Shown: piece after piece, positions 1 through 5,950 of the stretch
How the letters are laid out: every line of letters begins with the position of its first letter
Position numbering within the stretch: the stretch's first letter is position 1
Source: Chloroflexota bacterium
GTDB taxonomy: Bacteria; Chloroflexota; Dehalococcoidia; SHYM01
Reading direction: 5' to 3'
Length of the DNA stretch: 5,950 bases
Assembly: GCA_016199375.1 (NCBI GenBank)
Contig: JACQGV010000054.1
Location: 1-5,950 of the forward strand
Notes under the pieces: generated by a model
Databases searched by the model: none
What the model saw: the letters and a program-made list of their open reading frames with translations, nothing else
Told to the model about the DNA's origin: nothing
Program-made: the position numbers and the translations under genes

Positions 1-5
1 GCCCT

Positions 6-1574
6 TCAGGCCCGGACCTTGTAGTCCTTGCCGTACTGCTCCCGCAGGACGCGCTTCAGCACCTTGCCCATGGGGTTGCGCGGCAGCTCGTCCACGAAGA
101 CCACCGACTCGGGCTTCTTGAAGCTGGCCAGGCGCTGGTGGCAGAACTCGATCAGCTCCTCGGCGGACACCCGGCTGTGAGGGCGCTTGACCACGACCGC
201 CCGCACTAGCTCGCCCCAGGTGTCGTCGGGGACGCCGATGATGGCGGCCTCGTCAATGGCGGGGTGGGACTGGAGGACGTTCTCCACCTCCTCGGGGCTG
301 ACCATCTCGCCGCCGCGCTTGATCATGTCCTTGGCGCGCCCGGCCAGAAAGATGTAGCCGTCCTCATCCATGTAGCCCAGGTCGCCGGTGTGCAGCCACC
401 CGTCCTTGAGCGTAGCCTTGGTCTTCTCCTCGTCCTTCCAGTAGCCGCTCATGATCCGCGGGCCCGTGGCCACGATCTCGCCCACCTGGCCGGCCTCCAG
501 GAAGTTCCCCTCCTCGTCCATGATCTGGATGGTCACGTCGTCCATGGGCTTGCCGATGGAGGACAGCCGCTTGAGCTTCTTGTCCACCTCCTCGTCGCTG
601 CCCTCCAGCACGTGGTCCTCGGGGCCCAGCATGGTGATAGTGGAGGCCGACTCGGTCTGGCCGAAGGCGTTGATGAAGCGGGCGTTGGGCAGCTCCTTGA
701 CGGCGCGCTTGATGACCTCCAGGGGCATGGGCGCCGCGCCGTAGGTTATGACCTTCAACGAGGAGAGGTCCCGCTGCTTGAAGTCGGGGTGCTCCAGGAG
801 CTGCTTCAGCATGGTGGGGACCATCATCGCCCGGCTCACCCGCTCCTGCTCCACCAGCCGCAGCCAGTCGGCGGCCTCGAACTGGCGCTGCATGATCAGG
901 GTGCGGCCGCCGTAGATGGCGGCGAGCTGGGCCTGCAGGCCCGCGATATGGTAGAGGGGCACGGTGAGGATGTTCTTCTCCACGGTGTCAGGGTCGGCCG
1001 GGGTCACGTTGTTCGTCACGTAGATGCCGAAGCTGTTGTGGTTGAGGACGACGCCCTTGGGGAAGCCGGTGGTGCCAGCCGTGTACATGATAATGGTGAT
1101 ATCCTCGTCGGAGATGTCGGCGCTGACGTCCTCCGCGCTGCTCTCCGCCAGCAGGGCCTCGTACTCGTGGTAGCCAGCCGCCCTGCCCTCGCTGGAGATG
1201 AAGTGCTTGACGCTGGGAAGCCGCTGCCTGACCTGCTCAATAAGGGGTACGTAGCGCGCGCCCACCACCAGGACTTGGGCCCCCGCCGTGTCAATCATGT
1301 ACTGGAGCTCTTCCGCCCTGGCCCGGAAGTTGAGGGGCACGTACACCCCGCCGACCTTGGCCGTGGCGAAGTAGCTCTCGGCGGCGTGGGGGCAGTTCAC
1401 ATTGAGGAAGGCCACCCGGTCGCCCTTGCCGACGCCGAAGCGCCGCAGCACGTTGGCCAGCCGATTGACCCGCTCGCCGAGCTGGGAATAGGGAATCCGC
1501 TGGCCTTCGAAGACGATCGCCTCCTTGTCCGGGCAGATGCTCGTGGCGATAGTCAGAAACTCCGTGGTGTTCAT
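6..1574 (-). CDS. AMP-forming acyl-CoA synthetase (fatty-acid/carboxylate CoA ligase, ANL superfamily)
   Basis: A complete 522-residue protein, normal for the family, that should activate a carboxylic acid with ATP to an acyl-adenylate and transfer it to CoA in the cytoplasm. Core motifs are visible in order: the phosphate-binding loop YTAGTTGFPKG (164-174), the adenine-binding FGQTE (304-308), the ribose-binding aspartate in HTGDLG (395-400), the hinge GRAKDMIKRGGE (412-423), and the C-terminal PMGK with the adenylation lysine K504. The loop has Ala where Ser is usual (YTSGTTG), and GGEMVSP replaces the commoner GGENVSP; both are tolerated variants. The reading frame stays open far upstream to 2240, but the family-like N-terminus begins at the ATG at 1574. 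That ATG lies downstream of a good promoter and has a purine-rich stretch before it, so the longer frame is rejected. The substrate (medium/long-chain or aromatic acid) cannot be read from sequence. It probably forms its own transcription unit, separate from yggT upstream. Confidence 0.93.
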   Translation of the reverse strand: MNTTEFLTIATSICPDKEAIVFEGQRIPYSQLGERVNRLANVLRRFGVGKGDRVAFLNVNCPHAAESYFATAKVGGVYVPLNFRARAEELQYMIDTAGAQVLVVGARYVPLIEQVRQRLPSVKHFISSEGRAAGYHEYEALLAESSAEDVSADISDEDITIIMYTAGTTGFPKGVVLNHNSFGIYVTNNVTPADPDTVEKNILTVPLYHIAGLQAQLAAIYGGRTLIMQRQFEAADWLRLVEQERVSRAMMVPTMLKQLLEHPDFKQRDLSSLKVITYGAAPMPLEVIKRAVKELPNARFINAFGQTESASTITMLGPEDHVLEGSDEEVDKKLKRLSSIGKPMDDVTIQIMDEEGNFLEAGQVGEIVATGPRIMSGYWKDEEKTKATLKDGWLHTGDLGYMDEDGYIFLAGRAKDMIKRGGEMVSPEEVENVLQSHPAIDEAAIIGVPDDTWGELVRAVVVKRPHSRVSAEELIEFCHQRLASFKKPESVVFVDELPRNPMGKVLKRVLREQYGKDYKVRA

Positions 1575-1582
1575 CGTCTCGC

Positions 1583-1597
1583 GGGGTCTCCCCTCCT
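1583..1597 (-). promoter_or_regulatory. Ribosome binding region of the acyl-CoA synthetase, overlapping a small hairpin
   Basis: On the minus strand AGGAGG (1597-1592) is a strong Shine-Dalgarno match, but it lies 17 bases before the ATG, longer than usual. A GGGG-AGA-CCCC mini-hairpin (1593-1583) sits between it and the start and overlaps its last two bases. Folding could bring the remaining AGGA closer to the ATG or partly hide the site. The site is seen directly; its effect is inferred. Confidence 0.5.
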
Positions 1598-1652
1598 GGC
1601 ATGCCTGCCCCCGGGCCGCGGGGCCCTTCAGATAGGGGCACAGGCAAGGGGG

Positions 1653-1682
1653 AGTATCCCACACCGGCGGAAAAGGTGTCAA
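1653..1682 (-). promoter_or_regulatory. Sigma70-type promoter for the acyl-CoA synthetase gene
   Basis: On the minus strand a perfect -35 TTGACA (1682-1677) is followed after 18 bases by GATACT (1658-1653), a 4/6 match to TATAAT, preceded by TGG to give an extended -10. Transcription should start near 1645 and leave a leader of about 70 bases. The leader can fold through GGGCC/GGCCC arms at 1613-1626. This is the only convincing full promoter inside the minus-strand gene run, and it marks the synthetase as a separate unit. Confidence 0.65.
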
Positions 1683-1705
1683 GGACAGCGGCTGGAGCAG
1701 CCTCG

Positions 1706-1957
1706 TCAGGCCAAACTGGAGGAGAGCTTCGCCATCACCTGCAGGATGATTACGGCCACCAGCGGCGACAGATCGAACATCCCGAAGCGCGGCAGGATGC
1801 GCCGCAGCGGAGCTAACAGCGGCTCCGTCGCCCCCACCAGGAAGACCACTATGGGATTGCTGGGGCCGAGCGGGAACCAGGAGATGAGCGCCCGCGCCAG
1901 GACGACGAAAGACAGCGCGTTGAACAGGTAGCCCAGGAAGAGATAGACAGTGCTCAT
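1706..1957 (-). CDS. yggT: YggT-family small integral membrane protein
   Basis: An 83-residue protein with two hydrophobic segments (about residues 4-27 and 61-80) joined by a loop carrying the family hallmarks ARALISWFP (21-29), NPIVVFL, TEPLLAPLRRILP (44-56) and DLSPLVA (62-68). It contains one YggT unit, whereas the E. coli protein has two. The family is also called YlmG in Gram-positives and plastids, and is linked to membrane organisation, division or osmotic stress; the biochemical role is not settled. Its ATG overlaps the proC stop in an ATGA arrangement, with only a weak purine stretch (GAAGA) before it, so translation is probably coupled to proC. No sepF/ylmF is visible beside it, unlike the Gram-positive version of this cluster. 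Confidence 0.92.
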   Translation of the reverse strand: MSTVYLFLGYLFNALSFVVLARALISWFPLGPSNPIVVFLVGATEPLLAPLRRILPRFGMFDLSPLVAVIILQVMAKLSSSLA

Positions 1958-2766
1958 TCTTCGGTGGCCGCGCCCAGGGCCTTGGCCTTGTTGTGGGCGG
2001 CGATGACGGCGCGCGCCACCGCGGCCCGCAGCCCCGCCGCCTCCAGCTCCAGCAGCCCCTCCACCGTGGTCCCGCCCGGCGAGGTGACCATGTTCTTGAG
2101 CTCGGCCGGGTGCTTGCCGGAGAGCTGGGCGAAGGCGGCCGAGCCACGGACCGTCTGCAGCACCAGCTGCTGGGCCATCTCCCGCGGGAACCCGATGTGG
2201 ACGGCCGCGTCAATGAGGGCCTCGACGAAAAGATAGACATAGGCCGGGCCGCTGGAGCTGACGGCGGTGGCCATGTCTATGTAGGCCTCGTCGGGCACGT
2301 AGAGCTCGGCGCCCAGGCAGCCCAGCACCTTCCTGACCGCCTCGCGGCGGGCGCCGTCAACCTGCTCCGTGGCGGTCCAAACGGTGATGCCCTCCCCTAC
2401 CTGCCCGGGGGTATTGGGGATCGCCCGCACGACCTGGCGGTGGACCAGCCCGCGGGTGAGGGTAGCCAGCTTGGCCCCAGCGACGATAGAGAGCACCAAC
2501 TGCCCCTCGCTGAGCCGGCCCCGTAGCTCGGCCATCACCTCCCGCAGGTTCTGGGGCTTGACCGCCAGGACAACCACCTCGCCAGCCTCCAGGGCCGCGC
2601 GGTTGTCGGTGACGCCGTGGACCCCGAAGCGCTGGGCGACCCGCTCGGCCTGGGCGGGCCGGGCATCGCTAGCCCACACTGTTTTGGGCGTGGCGACCTG
2701 CCTGGCCAGGAGGCCCCCGATCATCGCCTCCCCCATCGTCCCCGCGCCTATGAATGCGATCTTCAC
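1954..2766 (-). CDS. proC: Pyrroline-5-carboxylate reductase
   Basis: A full-length 270-residue enzyme catalysing the last step of proline synthesis, the NAD(P)H-dependent reduction of 1-pyrroline-5-carboxylate to L-proline in the cytoplasm. The N-terminal Rossmann fold shows GAGTMG (7-12), then AVKPQ (68-72) and RAIPNTP (114-120). The C-terminal dimer/active-site domain has [14 protein letters not shown] (170-183) and MVTSPGGTT (226-234), the ProC signature. The start is GTG at 2766: the next in-frame triplet of note upstream is a TAG stop, with no ATG, GTG or TTG between. The ribosome site is modest (GGTGA, 2775-2771, four bases from the start). It follows yggS by 67 bases and overlaps yggT by four bases. 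The gap to yggS contains short GC-rich inverted repeats but no T-tract, so read-through from yggS is likely. Confidence 0.96.
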   Translation of the reverse strand: MKIAFIGAGTMGEAMIGGLLARQVATPKTVWASDARPAQAERVAQRFGVHGVTDNRAALEAGEVVVLAVKPQNLREVMAELRGRLSEGQLVLSIVAGAKLATLTRGLVHRQVVRAIPNTPGQVGEGITVWTATEQVDGARREAVRKVLGCLGAELYVPDEAYIDMATAVSSSGPAYVYLFVEALIDAAVHIGFPREMAQQLVLQTVRGSAAFAQLSGKHPAELKNMVTSPGGTTVEGLLELEAAGLRAAVARAVIAAHNKAKALGAATEE

Positions 2767-2833
2767 CTTCTCACCGTAAGGAGCCGCTGCGGCCAGCGCG
2801 CGGCGCTAAAGACAACGCCCTGGGGCGGGATGC

Positions 2834-3508
2834 TCAGACCGGGCGCTCGCCGAAGATGGCCCGCCCGATGCGGACGTGGGTGGCGCCCTCCTCGACGGCG
2901 ACCTCGAAGTCGTCGCTCATCCCCATGGAGAGGCACCGGAGGCCAAGGCCGTCCCGCAGCTCCCGCAGCCGCCGGAAGAGGGGCCGCACCGCCTCCGGAT
3001 CGGCGGCCAAGGGCGCCACCGTCATCAGCCCCACCACCTCCAGCTTCGGAAGCGCCTGGGCCGCCTTGCAAAGAGCGCCCAGGTCCTCCGGCGCGACCCC
3101 GCTCTTGGACGCCTCGCCTGCCATATTCACTTCCAGGAACACCCGCAACCTGCCCTGCGCATAGCGGCTCAGGGCCTCGGCGACCCGGGCCGAGTCAACA
3201 GAGTGGATTATAGCAAAGAGACCGGCGGCGGCCCTGGCCTTGTTGGTCTGCAGGTGGCCCACCAGGTGCCAGACCGGCGCCGCCCCCAGGGCCGCGACCT
3301 GCGGCACCTTCTCCTGGGCCTCCTGTATCCGGTTCTCGCCGAAGTCGCGCAGCCCGGCCCGATAGGCCTCGACGATGGCCGCGGGCGGGAAGGTCTTGGA
3401 GATAGCCACCAGGGCGACCTGGCTGGGGTCGCGGCCCGCGCGGGCGCACGCCGAGGCGATCCGCCCCCGCACGGCGGCGACCCGCTCAGCGACGGAGGTG
3501 GCGATCAC
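2834..3508 (-). CDS. yggS: YggS/PLPBP-family pyridoxal phosphate homeostasis protein
   Basis: A 224-residue single-domain protein, the usual length for this family (fold type III PLP-binding TIM barrel like the alanine racemase N-domain, but without the second domain needed for catalysis). The PLP lysine is K38 in VAISKT. Further hallmarks are FGENR (56-60), [11 protein letters not shown] (80-90), LMTVAP (161-166), [13 protein letters not shown] (193-205) and RIGRAIFG (213-220), the last two forming the phosphate-binding side. Known members buffer free PLP and influence vitamin B6 and amino-acid pools; no enzymatic activity is established. The start is GTG at 3508, with AAGGAGA 12 bases upstream. 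That ribosome site overlaps the TAA of the radical SAM gene, and the genes are 17 bases apart, suggesting coupled translation. Its place beside proC matches the conserved cluster. Confidence 0.95.
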   Translation of the reverse strand: MIATSVAERVAAVRGRIASACARAGRDPSQVALVAISKTFPPAAIVEAYRAGLRDFGENRIQEAQEKVPQVAALGAAPVWHLVGHLQTNKARAAAGLFAIIHSVDSARVAEALSRYAQGRLRVFLEVNMAGEASKSGVAPEDLGALCKAAQALPKLEVVGLMTVAPLAADPEAVRPLFRRLRELRDGLGLRCLSMGMSDDFEVAVEEGATHVRIGRAIFGERPV

Positions 3509-3520
3509 AGGCCCACAGCC

Positions 3521-3527
3521 TCTCCTT
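3521..3527 (-). promoter_or_regulatory. Ribosome binding site of yggS, overlapping the upstream stop codon
   Basis: AAGGAGA on the minus strand (3527-3521) lies 12 bases before the GTG at 3508. It shares bases with the TAA stop of the radical SAM gene (3528-3526). A ribosome ending the upstream gene would sit on this site, which favours coupled translation and supports GTG 3508 as the yggS start. Confidence 0.7.
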
Positions 3528-5295
3528 AGGTTAGGGCGAGCGCCGGCGCCGCCGCCCGCTCAGGCGCCGGGCCTCCGCGCTCCCAGGCACGGCCGCTGAT
3601 GGGGCCGCGCACCGCGTCGGTGCAGACGCCGCACAGGCGGCAGGAGTTGTCGAAGTCCGGGGGGCACCCCTTGGTATGGCGCGCGCTCTGGGTGCGCCTC
3701 AGCTCCAGCTCGAAAAACTTGCGGCTCATCCCCCAGTCCAGGTATTGCCAGGGCAGGGGCTCTCTGGGACTCCATTCTTGGTGGACGTAGTGGTCAATGG
3801 AGAGGCCGCACTCGGCCATGGCACGTTTCCAGGAGGAGGGCTTGATATCGTCCATCCGCTCCAGGACAGCGGCGAGGCGGCGGTCGCCACGGGAGAGACA
3901 GGCGTCCAGCTCCGCCCAGCCGGCGTTCTCGCCGCGCATCTCTATGCCCGCGGGACGCAGCGCCGCCTTCAGGCGGGCGAGGCGGGCATCCACCACCCCC
4001 ACGGGCGCCATCCCCAGCCACTGCCAGGGCGTCCCCGCCTTGGGGACGAAGGGCGAGATGCTGGCGACCAGGCGAGTGCCGGCCCGGTGGCGGTCCAGGA
4101 TGGCCTTGCTCTCGCGGAGCAGGGCGGCCATGGCCTCCACATCTTCGTCGGTCTCGGTGGGCAGGCCCACCATGAAATAGAACTTGAGCTGGGGCACGCG
4201 CCGGCGCGCCACCTTCTCCACCGCCGCCAGGACCTGCTCCTCGGCGACCCCCTTGTTCACCACCTCCCGCAGCCGCTGGGAGCCGGCCTCGGGCGCCATG
4301 GTGACGTTCCTGGTGCCGCTGGCCGCCAGGGCATTGAGCACCGCGTCGGAGAGGTTGTCCACCCGCAGCGAGCTCACGGAGATCTCGGCGCCCCGCTCAT
4401 AGAGGGAGAGCACCAGGGGCTCCAGGTCCGGCAAGTCCGACACCGCCGGCGAGGTGAGCCCGATGCGGCGGGTCAGCCGCAGCCCCTCCTCGGCCTGGGC
4501 CAGGAGAGTGTCCAGGTGGCGCACCCGGGCGGGCCGGAAGACATAGCCAGCCAGGCAGAACCGGCAGCCCCGCCCACAGCCCCGCGAGACCTCGATAAGG
4601 TACATATCCGCCAGCTCGGTGTCGGGGGTGAGCACCACCGAGTGGGCCGGGGTGGTGTCCAGGTCCCGCACCCAACGACGGCGGGCGTTGGGCTGCGCCG
4701 TCCCCGGCTCCATGAGGGAAGGGAGATAGACGCCGGGCACGCCGGACAGATAGCGGAGCGCCGCCCGCCGCCCGTCGCGGGCGGCGATGGCGATGGCCTC
4801 GCCCAGCGCCGGCATCACCGCCTCTCCCTCGGAGACCACCAGCGCGTCGAAGAAGGGGGCAATGGGCTCCGGGTTGGTGATGCAGCAGGCGCCCCCGGCG
4901 ATGGTCAGCGGGGCGCCATCATCCCGGTCGGCGGCGTACAAAGGCAGGCCACTGGCGCGCAGGAACTGGACGATATTGAAGTAGTCCAGCTCGAAGGACA
5001 CCGAGAAAGCCAGGCAGGCGAAATCCCCCGGCGGCCGCTGCGACTCGATGGAGACCGGAGGTGGGCCGCCCGGACGGGCGGCTCCCCGCTCCTCCACGAA
5101 GAAGCGCTCCGCCACCAGGTTGTCATGCTCGTTGAGCAGCCGGTAAATGGTCTGCATGCCCAGGGACGACATGCCCACGTGGTAGCTGTTAGGGTATACG
5201 AGAGCGATGGGTATCCGCCCGCCCCAGTCCTTGCGGACAGCGCCACGCTCCCTGGCGAGGCGCTGGCGGGCCTGCTCGATGGTACTCCAATTCAT
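3526..5295 (-). CDS. Uncharacterised radical SAM protein, TIGR03960-like
   Basis: A 589-residue protein expected to bind a [4Fe-4S] cluster and cleave S-adenosylmethionine; its substrate is unknown. The N-terminal part (about 1-225) carries the family motif YPNSYHVGMSSLG (34-46), GGACCITNPEPIAPFFD (134-150) and VVSEGE (152-157), and resembles the cobalamin-binding-like Rossmann region of this family but lacks a recognisable DxHxxG. The radical SAM core follows with C240, C244 and C247 in CGRGCRFC, then SSLR (308-311), MAPEAGS (333-339) and the strand FYFMVGLPTET (372-382). The C-terminus has a second cysteine group, C544, C552, C555 and C558 (CX7CX2CX2C), which could bind an auxiliary cluster. 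The ATG at 5295 is chosen because no other early start exists and a TATAAT box lies just upstream; no Shine-Dalgarno is present. It heads the run leading into yggS. Its usual DUF2344 partner is not in the window. Family assignment is from memory of the motifs; the function is open. Confidence 0.85.
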   Translation of the reverse strand: MNWSTIEQARQRLARERGAVRKDWGGRIPIALVYPNSYHVGMSSLGMQTIYRLLNEHDNLVAERFFVEERGAARPGGPPPVSIESQRPPGDFACLAFSVSFELDYFNIVQFLRASGLPLYAADRDDGAPLTIAGGACCITNPEPIAPFFDALVVSEGEAVMPALGEAIAIAARDGRRAALRYLSGVPGVYLPSLMEPGTAQPNARRRWVRDLDTTPAHSVVLTPDTELADMYLIEVSRGCGRGCRFCLAGYVFRPARVRHLDTLLAQAEEGLRLTRRIGLTSPAVSDLPDLEPLVLSLYERGAEISVSSLRVDNLSDAVLNALAASGTRNVTMAPEAGSQRLREVVNKGVAEEQVLAAVEKVARRRVPQLKFYFMVGLPTETDEDVEAMAALLRESKAILDRHRAGTRLVASISPFVPKAGTPWQWLGMAPVGVVDARLARLKAALRPAGIEMRGENAGWAELDACLSRGDRRLAAVLERMDDIKPSSWKRAMAECGLSIDHYVHQEWSPREPLPWQYLDWGMSRKFFELELRRTQSARHTKGCPPDFDNSCRLCGVCTDAVRGPISGRAWERGGPAPERAAAPALALT

Positions 5296-5304
5296 GACGC
5301 TACC

Positions 5305-5310
5305 ATTATA
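5305..5310 (-). promoter_or_regulatory. -10 box of the radical SAM/yggS/proC/yggT operon
   Basis: A perfect TATAAT on the minus strand ends nine bases before the ATG at 5295. Transcription would start about 0-4 bases before the start codon, so the mRNA is probably leaderless, consistent with the missing ribosome site. No -35 match is seen at 16-18 bases; that position is GC-rich and lies within the palindrome at 5327-5336. Confidence 0.6.
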
Positions 5311-5326
5311 TCCGCAACCGCCGGGA

Positions 5327-5336
5327 GCGCCGGCGC
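5327..5336. repeat. Perfect 10-base palindrome midway between two divergent -10 boxes
   Basis: GCGCCGGCGC is a perfect palindrome centred at 5331.5, exactly the midpoint between TATAAT (centre 5307.5, minus) and TAGAAT (centre 5355.5, plus). It covers the place where both -35 boxes would lie, so a dimeric regulator bound here could control both directions. A GC-only palindrome of this size can arise by chance in such GC-rich DNA, so an operator role is only a suggestion. Confidence 0.35.
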
Positions 5337-5349
5337 CCGGAACCAGGCG

Positions 5350-5358
5350 TGCTAGAAT
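5350..5358 (+). promoter_or_regulatory. Extended -10 promoter of the HIT gene
   Basis: TGCTAGAAT on the plus strand is an extended -10 (TGn plus TAGAAT, 5/6 to consensus). Transcription would begin near 5365, leaving a leader of about 26 bases before the ATG at 5391. No -35 match is visible, which extended -10 promoters tolerate. The box overlaps the upstream GTG candidate at 5349, which argues against that start. Confidence 0.55.
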
Positions 5359-5379
5359 GGGGCGTCATCCTGCGCGCCG

Positions 5380-5384
5380 GGAGG
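5380..5384 (+). promoter_or_regulatory. Ribosome binding site that decides the HIT start
   Basis: GGAGG lies six bases before the ATG at 5391, an ideal spacing. Neither the GTG at 5349 nor the ATG at 5406 has a comparable site, so this fixes the start at 5391. Confidence 0.75.
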
Positions 5385-5390
5385 GAATGC

Positions 5391-5885
5391 ATGCCCCCAG
5401 ATGTCATGTGGACTCCCTGGCGCAAGGAGTTCATCATGGCGCCCAGGTCCCCCGGCTGCTTCCTCTGCGAAAAGGCCCGCAGCCCCGCCGAGCAAGACCC
5501 GGCGAACCTGGTCCTGCACCGTGGGCAGCGGGCCTACATCTTGCTGAACCTCTACCCGTATACTAACGGGCACCTGCTCATCGCGCCCTACGAGCACACC
5601 GCCGAGCTGGAGGAGCTGGAGCCGGAGACCGCCGACGAGATAATGCGCCTGACTCAGCGGGGCGTGGCCGCCCTCAAGAAGTTCTCTCAGCCGGGGGGCT
5701 TCAACATCGGCCTCAACCTGGGCCGGGCGGCGGGGGCGGGAGTGCCGGAGCACGTCCACATCCACGTGGTGCCTCGTTGGTCCGGCGACGTGAACTTCAT
5801 GGCCACCCTGGGGGACACCCGGCTGATACCGGAGAGCCTGGACCAGACCTACACCCGCCTGCTCCCCTACTTCCACCGCCTATAG
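5391..5885 (+). CDS. HIT-family protein, Ap4A phosphorylase-like
   Basis: A 164-residue cytosolic protein of the histidine triad superfamily, which cleaves or phosphorolyses nucleotide phosphate bonds through a covalent nucleotidyl-histidine. The triad HVHIHVV (H121, H123, H125; H123 the expected nucleophile) is followed by PRWSGDVNFM, and preceded by GFNIGLNLGRAAGAGVPE (103-120). This pattern is like the mycobacterial Rv2613c-type Ap4A phosphorylase branch. The N-terminus has MWTPWRKEFI (6-15), typical of that group, and CFLC (C23, C26), probably half of a structural zinc site. NGHLLIAP (59-66) is the usual conserved strand. The frame is open from a GTG at 5349, but that codon overlaps the -10 box; ATG 5391 with GGAGG is preferred, and ATG 5406 is the fallback. 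The likely role is turnover of diadenosine tetraphosphate or related nucleotides. Exact activity (phosphorylase or hydrolase) is inferred. It is transcribed away from the radical SAM operon. Confidence 0.9.
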   Translation: MPPDVMWTPWRKEFIMAPRSPGCFLCEKARSPAEQDPANLVLHRGQRAYILLNLYPYTNGHLLIAPYEHTAELEELEPETADEIMRLTQRGVAALKKFSQPGGFNIGLNLGRAAGAGVPEHVHIHVVPRWSGDVNFMATLGDTRLIPESLDQTYTRLLPYFHRL

Positions 5886-5889
5886 CCCG

Positions 5890-5931
5890 GTCCTAGTGTC
5901 CCGTCCCTGAGATTCGTTGAACAAGTCCTAG
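5890..5931 (+). repeat. Short direct repeat GTCCTAG downstream of the HIT gene
   Basis: GTCCTAG occurs at 5890-5896 and again at 5925-5931, in the last 65 bases of the window, which hold no gene. The stretch between the copies (about 5897-5924) is visibly less GC-rich than the genes around it. No hairpin followed by a T-tract is seen, so a terminator for the HIT gene is not identified. It could be ordinary intergenic DNA or the edge of a repeat that continues past the window. Confidence 0.3.
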
Positions 5932-5950
5932 GGGGATTGGCAAGGGGGCC

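Noticed and set aside
1690..1702. Possible terminator hairpin after yggT (GGCTG-CTC-CAGCC on the minus strand)
   Set aside because: The stem is only 5 bp and no T-tract follows it; the evidence is too weak to call a terminator.
264..1931. Plus-strand open frame of 555 codons opposite the acyl-CoA synthetase and yggT
   Set aside because: It is antisense to two clearly recognised genes. Its His/Gly/Leu/Val-rich translation has no family motif, as expected for a frame opposite GC-rich codons.
1575..2240. Upstream extension of the acyl-CoA synthetase frame to position 2240
   Set aside because: The extra 222 residues are Arg/Ser/Pro-rich, overlap yggT and proC, and precede a typical family N-terminus at 1574 that has its own promoter.
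2783..2807. Inverted repeats between yggS and proC as a terminator or riboswitch
   Set aside because: Two short GC stems with no T-tract and no recognisable aptamer; expected by chance in GC-rich spacer DNA.
3676..5355. Plus-strand open frame of 559 codons opposite the radical SAM gene
   Set aside because: It is low in recognisable domains, rich in Gly/His/Arg/Gln, and mirrors a well-supported gene; a GC-driven shadow.
5349..5390. GTG start at 5349 for the HIT gene
   Set aside because: It overlaps the extended -10 box and lacks a ribosome site, while ATG 5391 has GGAGG at six bases.

Overview
The window is a GC-rich stretch of a bacterial chromosome with six protein-coding genes packed closely together. 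No RNA gene, CRISPR array, prophage or complete mobile element is visible. The longest gene-free stretch is 131 bases (1575-1705). The rare GTG starts, high GC content and sigma70-type -10 boxes say only 'bacterium'. The neighbourhood (a large uncharacterised radical SAM protein, then yggS, proC and yggT, with an actinobacterial-style HIT protein divergent) and the protein styles remind me of high-GC Chloroflexota, perhaps Dehalococcoidia-like. That placement is inference and is held loosely.

Layout from right to left. Positions 5391-5885 (+) encode a HIT-family nucleotide phosphorylase/hydrolase resembling the Ap4A phosphorylase branch. Diverging from it is a four-gene minus-strand run: a radical SAM protein (5295-3526), a YggS-type PLP-binding protein (3508-2834), pyrroline-5-carboxylate reductase ProC (2766-1954) and a YggT-family membrane protein (1957-1706). 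Gaps are 17 and 67 bases, followed by a 4-base ATGA overlap, so one operon is likely. A 131-base gap then carries a good promoter for the last minus-strand gene, an AMP-forming acyl-CoA synthetase (1574-6), which is therefore probably a separate transcription unit.

How the genes fit together. yggS, proC and yggT form a widely conserved cluster: PLP homeostasis, the last step of proline synthesis, and a small membrane protein linked in some bacteria to division or membrane organisation. The radical SAM gene at its head is the least understood member and the main point of interest. Its TIGR03960-like family is usually found with a DUF2344 partner, which is not in this window. The HIT protein would remove dinucleoside polyphosphates, and the acyl-CoA synthetase would activate a carboxylic acid whose identity cannot be read from sequence.

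Nothing here is clearly a new system. The best leads are the divergent promoter region between the radical SAM and HIT genes, where a perfect 10-base palindrome sits exactly midway between two -10 boxes and the radical SAM gene looks leaderless, and the partnerless radical SAM gene with its C-terminal cysteine cluster.
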